The notes under the pieces: generated by a model
Told to the model about the DNA's origin: nothing
Database searches by the model: none
What the model saw: only the letters and a program-made list of their open reading frames with translations
Origin: Candidatus Binataceae bacterium
Lineage (GTDB): Bacteria; Desulfobacterota; Binatia; Binatales; Binataceae
Reading direction: 5' to 3'
Length of the DNA: 57,877 bases
NCBI GenBank assembly: GCA_015478645.1
Contig: JADMIL010000012.1
Coordinates: 1-57,877, forward strand
Translations under genes and position numbers: made by a program
In this document: positions 1-8,905 of the stretch, piece after piece
How positions within the stretch are numbered: the first letter of the stretch is position 1
Layout: each line of letters starts with the position of its first letter

Positions 1-91
1 CGCCGCCCATCCCGCCGCCATAGCCGCCACTCATGCCGCCGCCCATCCCGCCGCCATAGCCGCCACTCATGCCGCCGCCCATCCCGCCGCC
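1..91. repeat. 36-bp tandem repeat inside gspD
   Basis: A 36-base unit occurs twice without change (1-36 and 37-72) and a third partial copy follows to about position 91. It encodes a 12-residue unit read on the minus strand as GGGMSGGYGGGM-type sequence. The repeat continues to the window edge, so the copy number is unknown. It lies in the glycine-rich loop of the secretin N3 domain, and in-frame expansion or contraction would change only the loop length. Confidence 0.85.
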
Positions 92-1231
92 GAAGCCAGA
101 ACCAAATGAGGCGCCGCCGAGCGAACTGCCACGGCCGAGCGAATTGCGCCCGGTCTGCGGCGACAGGGTCTGCGGTCCGCCATTGCCGCCGAGCAGGCCG
201 TTGAGCACGTCGACCATCTCGGAGGCCGGCGCGTATTTGAGATGATAGACGTGCAGGCGGCCGTTCTCGGTGGGCGACTCCACGTCGAGCTTGGTCACCA
301 GGTCTTTGATCTGGCGCATCTCGATCGGGCTCGCCAGCACGATCAGCGAATTAGTGCGCTCATCGGGGACCACGCTGAAGCTGGTCGTCCCGCCCTGCGC
401 CGACGGCGCTACGACACCCATGCCGGGCCGGACAAAACCGCCCGACGCGCCATGCACGGTGGCTTCGCGCACGCCCATGATTTTTTCGATCTGCGCGGCA
501 AGGTCGTCGGCGAAGGCGAGCTTGAGCGGAATCACGGCGACGTTCTGCTGCACGCTCTGGACGTCGAGGCTGCCGATAATCCGCAGCAGGCGCTGCACGT
601 TGTAGGCGTCATCGGTGATAATGAGCGTGTTGTCCTGGGGAAACGCCGCGATCAGTCCGTCGTGCGAAACCATCGGCTGAATTACGCTCATGATCGAGGT
701 GGCATCGGCATTGCGCAGCTTGATCATGCGGGTGACGTACTGGTCGCCCTGGGTCTCGCCGGGCTGCTGCGATTCGGTCAATTCGGCCGACTGGCGCACG
801 TCGCGCGCCGGTACGATCTTGATAATCGAGCCGGCCTGCACGGTGGTGAAGCCCTTGATCTGGAGCACCGACTGAAAAATCGAATAGGCCTGGCGCGGCG
901 TGACCTTGGTCGGCGAAACGATCGTGACTTTGCCGCGCACGCTTTCATCGAGGATGAAATTCTTGCCGGTGATTTCACTGATAAATTTGACCAGCACGGG
1001 AATATCCACGTTCTGGAAATTCATCGTGATCCGATCCTGATCGCCCGGCCGCGCGGCGTCGTCGTCGGGCTCGTCAAGGACGGCCGGCGCGGCGCCGCCC
1101 CCGGCCATCGTATCGGCAGCGGCGGTCGCATTGCCGCCACCGTCGTCGGAGTCCTCCGCTGCGTGGACGCGGGCAGTAGTCAGGCACAAACAGAGCATGG
1201 CGGCCAGCGCCAGCGTCCAAAAACGACCCAT
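1..1231 (-). CDS. gspD: Type II secretion system secretin GspD (3' end outside window)
   Basis: Outer-membrane secretin that forms the exit channel of the type II secretion system. The start is ATG at 1229-1231, followed by a hydrophobic signal peptide (WTLALAAMLCLCL) and an acidic linker. The N0 domain begins near residue 67 (MNFQNVDIPVLVKFISEITG), followed by the N1 and N2 repeats (TRMIKLRNADATSIMSVIQP, IIGSLDVQSVQQNVAVIPLK) and N3 (HVYHLKYAPASEMVDVLNGL). N3 is interrupted by a Gly/Met/Tyr-rich loop, a usual place for a glycine-rich loop in GspD. The frame is open to the window edge, so the beta-barrel is not seen. It is divergent from lolC; no gspC precedes it, so gspD appears to be the first gene of its transcript. 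The family call is firm; only about 410 residues are visible. Confidence 0.9.
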   Translation of the reverse strand, partial: MGRFWTLALAAMLCLCLTTARVHAAEDSDDGGGNATAAADTMAGGGAAPAVLDEPDDDAARPGDQDRITMNFQNVDIPVLVKFISEITGKNFILDESVRGKVTIVSPTKVTPRQAYSIFQSVLQIKGFTTVQAGSIIKIVPARDVRQSAELTESQQPGETQGDQYVTRMIKLRNADATSIMSVIQPMVSHDGLIAAFPQDNTLIITDDAYNVQRLLRIIGSLDVQSVQQNVAVIPLKLAFADDLAAQIEKIMGVREATVHGASGGFVRPGMGVVAPSAQGGTTSFSVVPDERTNSLIVLASPIEMRQIKDLVTKLDVESPTENGRLHVYHLKYAPASEMVDVLNGLLGGNGGPQTLSPQTGRNSLGRGSSLGGASFGSGFGGGMGGGMSGGYGGGMGGGMSGGYGGGMGG

Positions 1232-1469
1232 TGGTCCACCCCCGGGATCCGGAGTTTGGTCCGGAGTGTATCGATCCCCAAAACGCACTTCAACCCGACG
1301 CTCGGTTGCAAACCGATGATCGGTCGGCAAAGATTGGCACCGGCTGCGGCGGCATGCGGCGCATCGCCGCCAGCGCCCATGAAGACGATCAACGTGCACA
1401 TAACATTCAAGCCCAAGCCCGCGGCGACCTTCGTGTCCGGGCCGCCGGCGCGCGCCTGACCGAATCCAC

Positions 1470-2750
1470 GTGCGCTTCGAATACCTGATTGCGATGCGCT
1501 ACCTGCGGGCGCGGCGGCGCGAGCGTTTCGTCTCGCTGATCGCGCTCATCTCGCTCATCGGCGTGACGCTCGGGACCTTTGCGCTGACCGTCGTGCTTTC
1601 GGTGATGAGCGGCTTTCAGGAGGACCTGCGCGATCGGCTGCTCTCGTTCAATCCGCATATCACGGTCGAGCAGACCGGCGCCACGCACAGCGATCTGGGC
1701 GCGCTGGCCGCGCGGATCAAAGCGCTCGACGGCGTCGCCGGCGTGGCGCCGTTCATCTCGTCGCAAGTGATGGTGGTCTCGACCACTACCACCGGCGCGC
1801 CGGGCTTCGTGGGCGGCGGCACGCTGCGCGGCGTAATCGCGCGCGACAATCCGGTGCTGCGCGAACTCGATCGATCGATCACCGCCGGCAGCCTGGCGGC
1901 GCTCGAGCAGACCCATCCGGTAGTGCTGACCGAGCAGGGCAAAAAGCGCACGGTGGATTTGCCCGGCGCGATTATCGGCAAGTCGCTAGCCTTTGACCTG
2001 GGTGTGCGGATGGGCGATCCGATCGTCGTGATCTCGCCGGCCAGTCTCGGCGCGGGAGCCGGCGCGCCGCGCCTGCGGCGCTTCGTAGTGGGTGGCTTTT
2101 TCTATTCCGGGATGTACGAATTCGACTCGTCGCTGATCTTCGTCGCGCTCAAGGACGGCGCGGCGCTGCTCGCCGACGAGCCGCAGATGGAGCGCGGACT
2201 CGAAGTGCGCGTGGTCAATCTGTTCGACGCGCCGGCGATCGGGCGGCGCATCGCGGTGATCGCCGGACCGGGCTTCGCGATCGAGGACTGGACCGAAAAC
2301 AACGCGGCACTGTTTGCCGCGCTCAAGCTCGAAAAGTTGACCTATTTCGTCGTCCTGCTGTTGATCGTGCTGGTCGCCGCCTTCAATATCGTGGCGACCC
2401 TCGTGATGGTTGTGATGGAGCGGCGCAAGGAGATCGCGATCGTTCGTGCGATGGGCGCGCGGGCCAGCTCGATCGCGTCGATCTTTCTCGGCGAGGGCGC
2501 GGCACTGGGCGTCGGCGGCACGGCGCTGGGCGTGGGCAGCGGATGGGTGGCGTCGTATCTGATCGGCAAATACCATCTGATTCATCTGCCGCCGGACCTG
2601 TTCATGGTGAGCGCCGTGCCGGTGCGGCTGTATACGATTAACTTTGTGGCGGTCGCGGCGGCCTCGGTGATTTTGTGCCTGCTGGGCGCGATCTATCCGG
2701 CGCTGCAGGCGCGATCGCTCTCGCCGGTCGAAGTGATTCGCTATGAATAA
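1470..2750 (+). CDS. lolC: Lipoprotein-releasing ABC transporter permease LolC/LolE
   Basis: Inner-membrane permease of the Lol system, which extracts lipoproteins for transfer to the outer membrane. It has 426 residues, typical for LolC/E. The N-terminus (FEYLIAMRYLRARRRERFVS) is followed by the first membrane helix (residues about 22-48), then a large periplasmic MacB-like domain, and three C-terminal helices of the FtsX fold with the ERRKEIAIVRAMGA coupling motif before the second. It ends in LSPVEVIRYE, a classic LolC ending. The start is GTG at 1470. lolD follows after 59 bases, so the two form the transporter operon. A single permease gene is present, so the permease may act as a homodimer unless another copy exists elsewhere. 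Confidence 0.93.
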   Translation: MRFEYLIAMRYLRARRRERFVSLIALISLIGVTLGTFALTVVLSVMSGFQEDLRDRLLSFNPHITVEQTGATHSDLGALAARIKALDGVAGVAPFISSQVMVVSTTTTGAPGFVGGGTLRGVIARDNPVLRELDRSITAGSLAALEQTHPVVLTEQGKKRTVDLPGAIIGKSLAFDLGVRMGDPIVVISPASLGAGAGAPRLRRFVVGGFFYSGMYEFDSSLIFVALKDGAALLADEPQMERGLEVRVVNLFDAPAIGRRIAVIAGPGFAIEDWTENNAALFAALKLEKLTYFVVLLLIVLVAAFNIVATLVMVVMERRKEIAIVRAMGARASSIASIFLGEGAALGVGGTALGVGSGWVASYLIGKYHLIHLPPDLFMVSAVPVRLYTINFVAVAAASVILCLLGAIYPALQARSLSPVEVIRYE

Positions 2751-2809
2751 TTTGCGGACCGGGCGCGCATGCGCCGACCGGGCGAGGCGCCGCACGGGCG
2801 CGGCACGGC

Positions 2810-3529
2810 GTGGCTGAACCGACGCGCGGCGCGGCGGCGGCGCCCGGAATCCTGCTTAGCGCGCGTGCTATCGACAAGAAATTTTTCGACGCCGGGCGCG
2901 AGGTGGTGGTCTTGCGCGGACTCGACCTCGAGGTGGTCGCGGGCGAGGAGATCGCGATTATTGGCGAGTCCGGGGTGGGCAAATCGACGCTGCTCCATCT
3001 GCTCGGCAGCCTCGAAGCGCCGACCGCCGGCAAGGTGCTGTTCGAAGGCCGCGACCTGTTCGCGATGGACGATCGGGAGATGTCGGACTTCCGCAATCAG
3101 ATGCTCGGCTTCGTCTTTCAGTTCCATTACCTGCTGGCCGATTTCAGCGCGGTCGAGAACGTCATGATGCCGGCGTTGATCGCGCGCCAGTCCGATCGCG
3201 AGGCGCGCGAGCGCGCCGCCCGCATGCTCGAACTGGTCGGTCTCAAGGACAAGTTCCATCGGCGGCCGTCGGAATTGTCGGGCGGCGAGCAGCAGCGCGT
3301 GGCGGTGGCGCGGGCGGTGGTGCTCGGACCGCGGCTGGTGCTGGCCGACGAGCCGACCGGCAATCTTGATCCCAGAACCGCCGAAGAGGTCCACGCGTTG
3401 TTCCATCGGCTCAACCGCGAACTCGGCGTGACGCTGGTGGTCGCCACGCACAACGAACGGCTCTCGCGCAGCATGACGCGCACGCTGCGCCTGCGCGAGG
3501 GACGGCTCGGCGTCGAAAGCTACGGATGA
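2810..3529 (+). CDS. lolD: Lipoprotein-releasing ABC transporter ATPase LolD
   Basis: ATPase partner of LolC/E, energising release of lipoproteins from the inner membrane. Seen in the 239-residue product: Walker [11 protein letters not shown]-loop [19 protein letters not shown] (typical of LolD), ABC signature [14 protein letters not shown], Walker [13 protein letters not shown] and the H-loop VVATHNE. The start is GTG at 2810. The first 20 residues are an alanine-rich extension before the conserved domain begins at [11 protein letters not shown]. Position directly after lolC and before bamA fits an outer-membrane biogenesis operon. Confidence 0.94.
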   Translation: MAEPTRGAAAAPGILLSARAIDKKFFDAGREVVVLRGLDLEVVAGEEIAIIGESGVGKSTLLHLLGSLEAPTAGKVLFEGRDLFAMDDREMSDFRNQMLGFVFQFHYLLADFSAVENVMMPALIARQSDREARERAARMLELVGLKDKFHRRPSELSGGEQQRVAVARAVVLGPRLVLADEPTGNLDPRTAEEVHALFHRLNRELGVTLVVATHNERLSRSMTRTLRLREGRLGVESYG

Positions 3530-3601
3530 GTCGAAAGCTGCGGATGATCGAACGCGCGATCAGCGGTTCGCGGGCGAGCTTGGTTTACTTAGCGGGAGCG
3601 A

Positions 3602-6013
3602 TTGGTTAGGGTGAGCCGCGCTTCGGGGGTATCGGTGCATTCGGAAAGATTCAACGCGCGAACGACGGGCGCCCATTACTCCCGCGTGGTCTGGTTAGTG
3701 ATGGCAATGCTGTGGTCGATGACGGCCGCGGCGCAAGCCCCCGCGCCCATCATCTCGGACATCGAAATTGCCGGCAATCAGCGCGTCGAGTCCGACGCGA
3801 TCAAGATCCATATCAGCTCGCAGGTCGGACTGCCGCTCAACATGGCGACCGTCGACCAGGACATCAAGGCGATCTACCGGATGGGCTTTTTCGAGCGCGC
3901 GTCGGCCAGCGTCGACCATCAGGGCGGCAACGTGGTGCTGACCTTCACGGTCGCCGAGCGGCCGCTGATCTCGGACGTGCGCTTCGGTGGGATGAAGGCG
4001 ATCAAGCCGACCGAGGACAAGATCATCAATGCGGTGAAGCTGCACGGCGGATCGATTCTCGACCCGGGCCGCGTGCAGGCGACGATTCGCAACCTCGAGG
4101 CGGTTTACCAGGACGCCGGCTATCTCGACGCCACGGTGGCGTTTCGCACGGTGCCCGAGGCCAACAACACGGCGATCGGCGTGTTCGACGTGACCGAGGG
4201 TCCGATCGTGCAGATCACCTCGGTCGAATTCAAAGGCAATGCCCACGTGCCGGCGCGCACGCTGGCCAACATGATCAATACCCATCAGCACAATCTGCTG
4301 AGCTTTTTCTTCAAAACCGGCATCCTCGACCACGCGAAGCTGCAGGAAGACACCGACCGCATCACCGGCTACTATTATAATCAGGGATTCCTCAACGTCC
4401 ACGTCGCCGATCCGACGGTCACCCGCAAGGGCAATTCGCTGACCGTGCTCTTCACCATCGATGAAGGGCCGCAATTCCATGTCGGCACGGTCAATATAGC
4501 CGGCGACCTCAAGGTGCCGCGCAAGACCCTGCTGGATAAGCTGACGATCAAGCCGGGCAGCGTCTTCAGCGGCGGCGGGATGCAGCATGACGTGCTCACG
4601 CTGTCGGATTTCTACTCCAACCGGGGCTACGCGTACGTCAACGTCGATCCGCGGACCCAGGTCGATCCGGCGGCGCGCGTGGTCAACCTGAACTACGCCA
4701 TCGTCCCGGGCCGCGAGGTGGTGATCGACCGCATCAATATAACTGGCAACACCAAGACCTCGGACAAGGTCATCCGGCGCGAACTGCAGATCCAGGAGCA
4801 GGAGCCCTACTCGACCAGCGAGATTCAGAAGTCCAAGAAGCGGCTCGACGCGCTCGGCTACTTCTCGAACACCCGCATCACGACCTCGCCCAGCGCGCAG
4901 CCCGACAAGATCAATCTCGACCTGGCCGTGCAGGAGGCGAATACGGCATCGCTGCAGATCGGTGGCGGTTACGACAGCTACAGTTCGGTGTTCGGCAATT
5001 TCAGCCTGGGCAATTCCAACCTGTTCGGCGGGGGCGAGTCGGTCTCGGCGACCGCGCAGATCGGCTTCCTCTACCAGGATTATAATCTGAGCTACACCGA
5101 GCCGTGGTTCCTCGACATGCCGCTGTCGGTCAACATGCAGGTCTTCTACAACAAGCTGTTCCTGTATTCGTTCGATCAGACCAACGCCGGCGTGTCGCTC
5201 AACACGAGCTATCCGTTGACCGACTTGGGCTTTCGCAAGCTCGGTCCGCTGCCGCTCGACGACGTGACGGCGGGTCTCGGCTACCAGTTCGAGAACGTTG
5301 GCATCAGCGGGCTGAGCAATTTCACCACCTTCCAGCTGCTGCGCTACAAGGGCTATCGGCCGATCTCGGAGATCACCCCGAGCATCCGCCGCTTTACGGT
5401 CGACAATCCGACCGACCCGCGCAGCGGATCGATCATGAGCCTGAATATCGAACTCGCCGGCCTCGGCGGACAATCATTCGTCAAGGGCGTCTTTCATTCG
5501 CGCTTTTTCTTCCCGTATATCAAAAGCGAGAAATGGGGCGAATGGGTCTTCGTGCCCGGCGTGACTTACGGCATCGGTACGAGCCTGGGCGGCGGTAACG
5601 GCAGCGAGTTACCGGTCTACGAGCGGTTCTTTCCGGGCGGCCTGGGTGGCGAGGGCGACGTGCGCGGCTATGCGCTCTATTCGCTCGGCCCCGAGGTCTC
5701 GCTGTTTAACCAGCAGGGCGTGCCGTTTTCGATCGAGCAGGTGGGCGGCAGCCAGGAGTTGCTGCTGAGCGGGGAGACAACGTTTCCGATCTGGACCTCG
5801 CTGGGCCTGCGCGGAGCGGCGTTTATCGACGCGGGCAATGCCTATTATCTGAGCCAGGCGCCGTCGCTCAGCAACCTGCGCTCGGCGATCGGACTCGGCA
5901 TACGCTGGAAATCGCCGTTCGGCCCAATCGCGATCGACATCGCGCGGCCGATCAATCCGCGGCCCAACGATCAGAATGTAGTCTTTGACTTCGGCGCCGG
6001 CGCTCCGCTCTAG
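3602..6013 (+). CDS. bamA: Outer membrane protein assembly factor BamA
   Basis: Core of the Bam machine that inserts beta-barrel proteins into the outer membrane. Five POTRA repeats span about residues 50-395 (first starts ISDIEIAGNQRVESDAIK), followed by a 16-strand barrel of the bacterial surface antigen family. The loop-6 VRGY motif is present (GDVRGYALYSLGPE), as is the barrel-end stretch RWKSPFGPIAIDIARPIN. The open frame starts at TTG 3602; GTG 3611 is also possible. The signal peptide core (VVWLVMAMLWSMTAAAQA) lies 26 residues in, so the true start may be further downstream. The last residues (FDFGAGAPL) end in leucine where most BamA proteins end in an aromatic residue. ompH follows. 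Confidence 0.95.
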   Translation: MVRVSRASGVSVHSERFNARTTGAHYSRVVWLVMAMLWSMTAAAQAPAPIISDIEIAGNQRVESDAIKIHISSQVGLPLNMATVDQDIKAIYRMGFFERASASVDHQGGNVVLTFTVAERPLISDVRFGGMKAIKPTEDKIINAVKLHGGSILDPGRVQATIRNLEAVYQDAGYLDATVAFRTVPEANNTAIGVFDVTEGPIVQITSVEFKGNAHVPARTLANMINTHQHNLLSFFFKTGILDHAKLQEDTDRITGYYYNQGFLNVHVADPTVTRKGNSLTVLFTIDEGPQFHVGTVNIAGDLKVPRKTLLDKLTIKPGSVFSGGGMQHDVLTLSDFYSNRGYAYVNVDPRTQVDPAARVVNLNYAIVPGREVVIDRINITGNTKTSDKVIRRELQIQEQEPYSTSEIQKSKKRLDALGYFSNTRITTSPSAQPDKINLDLAVQEANTASLQIGGGYDSYSSVFGNFSLGNSNLFGGGESVSATAQIGFLYQDYNLSYTEPWFLDMPLSVNMQVFYNKLFLYSFDQTNAGVSLNTSYPLTDLGFRKLGPLPLDDVTAGLGYQFENVGISGLSNFTTFQLLRYKGYRPISEITPSIRRFTVDNPTDPRSGSIMSLNIELAGLGGQSFVKGVFHSRFFFPYIKSEKWGEWVFVPGVTYGIGTSLGGGNGSELPVYERFFPGGLGGEGDVRGYALYSLGPEVSLFNQQGVPFSIEQVGGSQELLLSGETTFPIWTSLGLRGAAFIDAGNAYYLSQAPSLSNLRSAIGLGIRWKSPFGPIAIDIARPINPRPNDQNVVFDFGAGAPL

Positions 6014-6144
6014 CACCGGGTGATTGAAGCTGCTTTCATTATTCGCCAAGCTGGACTGCGGCCGGGCGGCGAAGCCGCGCGGAGGCGGGCGGCCCGCGCC
6101 GCGGCGACCGGCATAACAACGCGACTGGAGGATGGCTAGATCCA

Positions 6145-6804
6145 ATGAGGCATCGGTTGATAATCGGCGTGGTGACGCTGATAGCGCTGGCCACCGCGGC
6201 AACGGCTCGCGCCGATATGAGACTCGCTTACGTCGATATCCAGCGCGCGCTTAATGACTGCCGCAACGGCAAGACCGCCAAGGCCGCATTCCGCGGACAT
6301 CTCGATCACGTCCAGGCCCAGCTGGTCGCCGAGCAGGCCGAGGTCCAGCGGCTCAAGGACGAAATCGAGAAGAAGGGTCCACTGATGGAGCCCGACGAGC
6401 GCCAGAATCTCGAGAACGATTACGCCAAGAAACTGCGCGACTTCCAGGACGACTACAAGGCCTCGCGCGACGAACTGCAGGCAAAAGACAACGAGATGAC
6501 CGGCGCGATCGTCCGCGATCTCGCCACCGTGGTGCGCCAGATCGGGGAGAAAAACGGCTACACGATGGTCATGGAAAAGGGTAGCCTGCTGTGGGCGAAC
6601 CCTTCCATCGATATCACCGACCAGGTCATCCGCGCCTACGATTCGATGAACGTCAAGCCCGGATCGCTGGGCGGCGAAGCGGCCGGCGGACCCGGTCAGG
6701 GCGGCGGCGGCCACTTCAGTTCGGGCGGCCCTCCGCCGAGTGCGGAACCTCCGCCGGCGGCGCCGAGCGGCGGCGACCAGGGCCGTTCGACCATCTCGAA
6801 GTAA
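6145..6804 (+). CDS. skp: Periplasmic chaperone OmpH/Skp
   Basis: Periplasmic chaperone that holds unfolded outer-membrane proteins for BamA. The 219-residue product has a signal peptide (LIIGVVTLIALATAATARA) and then the family start MRLAYVDIQRALNDC. A long charged coiled coil follows (about residues 50-125), then the C-terminal core ending VIRAYDSMN. The last 45 residues are a low-complexity Gly/Pro-rich tail not present in short Skp proteins. GGAGG lies upstream of the ATG. The position after bamA is conserved in many diderms; lpxD, which usually follows, is missing here. Confidence 0.92.
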   Translation: MRHRLIIGVVTLIALATAATARADMRLAYVDIQRALNDCRNGKTAKAAFRGHLDHVQAQLVAEQAEVQRLKDEIEKKGPLMEPDERQNLENDYAKKLRDFQDDYKASRDELQAKDNEMTGAIVRDLATVVRQIGEKNGYTMVMEKGSLLWANPSIDITDQVIRAYDSMNVKPGSLGGEAAGGPGQGGGGHFSSGGPPPSAEPPPAAPSGGDQGRSTISK

Positions 6805-6859
6805 TGCCGGAGCGCGCGGCGACCTGAGGATTACCGAAACCAACCGGGGTGCGGCGAAG

Positions 6860-7309
6860 TTGGCCAACGAGCGGAAAAACGATCTCGACCGATATATCCA
6901 GCTACTGCCCCATCGATTTCCTTTTCTGCTCATCGATCGGGTGCTCGAGCTGGACGGCGAACGCACGCTCACGCTCAAGAACGTGACCATCAACGAGCCG
7001 TTCTTCACCGGCCACTTCCCCGATCTGCCGGTGATGCCTGGGGTGCTGATCGTCGAGGCGCTGGCGCAATCGGCCGCGATCCTCGCACTGGGCATTATCG
7101 GCAGCCGCCGCAGCCTCTTCATGCTCACCGGCATCGACAAGGTGCGGCTGCGCCGGCGGGTGGTGCCGGGCGATCAAATCAAGATGGAAGTGCGGCTCCT
7201 CAAGCATCATCATCCGCTGTGGAAGATGCACGGCGAAGCGCGCGTCGACGGCGAATTGGCGGCTGAGGCCGATTTGTCGGCGATGGAAGTAGAGGAGCAA
7301 ATCCCATAA
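6860..7309 (+). CDS. fabZ: 3-hydroxyacyl-ACP dehydratase FabZ
   Basis: Dehydrates 3-hydroxyacyl-ACP in type II fatty acid synthesis; its substrate pool competes with lipid A acylation. The hotdog fold has the family motifs LLPHRFPFLLIDRV and GHFPDLPVMPGVLIVEALAQ, containing the catalytic His and Glu. The frame stays open upstream into the end of ompH, but that extension is Arg-rich and unlike FabZ. Starting at TTG 6860 gives 149 residues, matching the family. Its last codons carry the ribosome-binding site for lpxA. Confidence 0.93.
   Translation: MANERKNDLDRYIQLLPHRFPFLLIDRVLELDGERTLTLKNVTINEPFFTGHFPDLPVMPGVLIVEALAQSAAILALGIIGSRRSLFMLTGIDKVRLRRRVVPGDQIKMEVRLLKHHHPLWKMHGEARVDGELAAEADLSAMEVEEQIP
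7291..7297 (+). promoter_or_regulatory. Shine-Dalgarno sequence deciding an AUA start for lpxA
   Basis: AGAGGAG at 7291-7297 lies inside the last codons of fabZ. Eight bases separate it from ATA at 7306-7308, which overlaps the fabZ stop TAA (7307-7309). No ATG, GTG or TTG exists in the lpxA frame between the upstream in-frame stop (TGA at 7264) and GTG 7384. The spacing and strength of this site support ATA 7306 as the start. Confidence 0.6.
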
Positions 7310-8097
7310 CCGAACGGATTCATCCCTCTGCCGTAATCGATCGGCGTGCCGAGCTCGACTCGACCGTCGAGGCGGGGCCCGGCGTGGTGGTCGGCGCCAA
7401 CGTGCGCATCGGTGCCGCCACCCGCATCGGCCCGTACGCGGTCATCGAGGGTGACACGACGATTGGCGCGCGCAACCGAATCTTTCAGTATGCGTCGATC
7501 GGCGCGGACCCCCAGGACCTGAAATACCGCGGCGAACCCTCGCGCCTGATCATCGGCGACGACAACCGCATTCGCGAGTTCACCACCATCCATCGCGGCA
7601 CCGAAGGCGGCGGCATGCTCACGCGCATCGGCAACGACGTGCTGGTCATGAACTACGCCCATATCGCGCACGACTGCATGATCGGCGACCATTCGATTAT
7701 CGCCAACTCGACCGAGCTGGCCGGCCATTGCGTGCTCGACGAATGGGTCGTGACGGCGGGCATGTGCGGCATCCATCAGTTCACCCGGATCGGCGCGCAC
7801 GCCTTCGTCGCAGCGGGCTCCAAGGTGGCGCAGGACGTGCCGCCGTTCGCGATGGTGGCGGGCGACCGGGCGCGGCTGGTGGGGGTCAACGCGACCGGAC
7901 TCGAGCGGCGCGGCTTTACGCCGGCGGCGGTGGCCGCGCTCAAGCGCGCGTTTCGCACGCTCTTTTACAGCAAGCTGCTGCGCGACGACGCGATCAAACA
8001 GGTGCTGGCCGAGAGCGGCGAGATTACCGAAGTGCGCCGCCTGATCGATTTCATCGCGCACTCGGCGCGCGGTGTGGTCGGCCGCGATCGTGACTAG
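7306..8097 (+). CDS. lpxA: UDP-N-acetylglucosamine acyltransferase LpxA, probable AUA start
   Basis: First enzyme of lipid A synthesis, moving a 3-hydroxyacyl chain from ACP to the 3-OH of UDP-GlcNAc. The left-handed beta-helix hexapeptide repeats begin with IHPSAVIDRRAEL and continue through VVVGANVRIG and IGPYAVIEGDTTIG. The LpxA signature NRIREFTTIHRGT is followed by MNYAHIAHDCMIGD, which contains the catalytic His, and by the C-terminal helical domain. The first beta-helix turn is encoded upstream of the first conventional start codon (GTG 7384), so the conventional start would cut off about 26 conserved residues. From ATA 7306 the product is 263 residues, the family length. ATT 7318 is a less well placed alternative. 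It overlaps lpxI by 8 bases. Confidence 0.9.
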   Translation: MTERIHPSAVIDRRAELDSTVEAGPGVVVGANVRIGAATRIGPYAVIEGDTTIGARNRIFQYASIGADPQDLKYRGEPSRLIIGDDNRIREFTTIHRGTEGGGMLTRIGNDVLVMNYAHIAHDCMIGDHSIIANSTELAGHCVLDEWVVTAGMCGIHQFTRIGAHAFVAAGSKVAQDVPPFAMVAGDRARLVGVNATGLERRGFTPAAVAALKRAFRTLFYSKLLRDDAIKQVLAESGEITEVRRLIDFIAHSARGVVGRDRD

Positions 8098-8905
8098 CCT
8101 CGGCCTGATCGCCGGCAACGGAGTCTTTCCCATCGCCGTCGCGCATGCCGCCCGAGCCCGCGGGATCCGCGTGATCGCCCTCGCCCATCTCAATGAGACC
8201 GACCCGGCGCTGGCTGCGATTGTCGACCAGATCACCTGGATCAAGGTCGGCGAACTGCAGCGCATGATCGACGTGCTCAAGGCCGCGCGGGTCGACGCGG
8301 CGGCGATGGCGGGCGGGATTTCGCGCGCGCGCCTGGCCGATACGTTCGCCCCCGACGCGCGCGCCATCGCGATGCTTCAGCGGGCGGGCCGCTTCAGCGA
8401 CGACATCGTGCTGCGCGCGATCGCCGGCGAAATCGAAGCCGACGGCATCGCGGTAATCGATCCGGTGCCGATGCTCGACGGGGTGCTCGCCCGTCCCGGC
8501 CTCGAAGCGGGACCGCCGCCCTCGCCCGCGCAACTCAAGGATTTGCAACTGGCGTTCAATCTGATGCGCGCGCTCGGACCGTTCGACGTCGGCCAAGCGA
8601 TCGCGGTGCGCGATGGCGTGGTCGCCGCGGTCGAAGCGGTCGAGGGCACCGACGCCGCGCTGCGCCGCGCCGCCGCGCTCAGCGGCCGCGGGCTGGTGAT
8701 CGCCAAGGCGGCCAAGCCCGGCCAGGATCTGCGCTTCGATCGCCCGGCGATCGGACCCGCGACGATCGACCTGCTGGCTGAGATTGGCGCCGCGATGATC
8801 GGCGTCGAGGCCCACGGCGCGATGATCCTCGAGCGCGAGAGCACGCTCGCGCGCGCCGCCGCGGCGGGCATCACGCTCTACGGCTACGCGGCGCCACGGC
8901 CATGA
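8090..8905 (+). CDS. lpxI: UDP-2,3-diacylglucosamine hydrolase LpxI
   Basis: Cleaves UDP-2,3-diacylglucosamine to lipid X and UMP, the LpxI alternative to LpxH. The N-terminal domain starts LGLIAGNGVFPIAVAHAARA. The C-terminal DUF1009 domain has the stretch FDVGQAIAVRDGVVAAVEAVEGTD and the end GVEAHGAMILERE. Starting at GTG 8090 (overlapping the lpxA stop) gives 271 residues, close to known LpxI proteins; GTG 8072 would add six residues. Its stop overlaps the next ATG (ATGA). Confidence 0.92.
   Translation: MTSLGLIAGNGVFPIAVAHAARARGIRVIALAHLNETDPALAAIVDQITWIKVGELQRMIDVLKAARVDAAAMAGGISRARLADTFAPDARAIAMLQRAGRFSDDIVLRAIAGEIEADGIAVIDPVPMLDGVLARPGLEAGPPPSPAQLKDLQLAFNLMRALGPFDVGQAIAVRDGVVAAVEAVEGTDAALRRAAALSGRGLVIAKAAKPGQDLRFDRPAIGPATIDLLAEIGAAMIGVEAHGAMILERESTLARAAAAGITLYGYAAPRP

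Noticed and set aside
1..91. CRISPR-like array from 36-bp repeats
   Set aside because: The repeats are directly adjacent without spacers and lie in frame within gspD.
3695..5473. 592-codon open frame antisense to bamA
   Set aside because: It lies wholly within the bamA coding region, is made of Arg/Asp/His/Val-rich low-complexity sequence and shows no family motif. In GC-rich DNA such antisense frames are expected.
7384..8097. Start of lpxA at GTG 7384
   Set aside because: It would remove the first beta-helix turn, which is encoded just upstream and matches the family, and it has no good ribosome-binding site.
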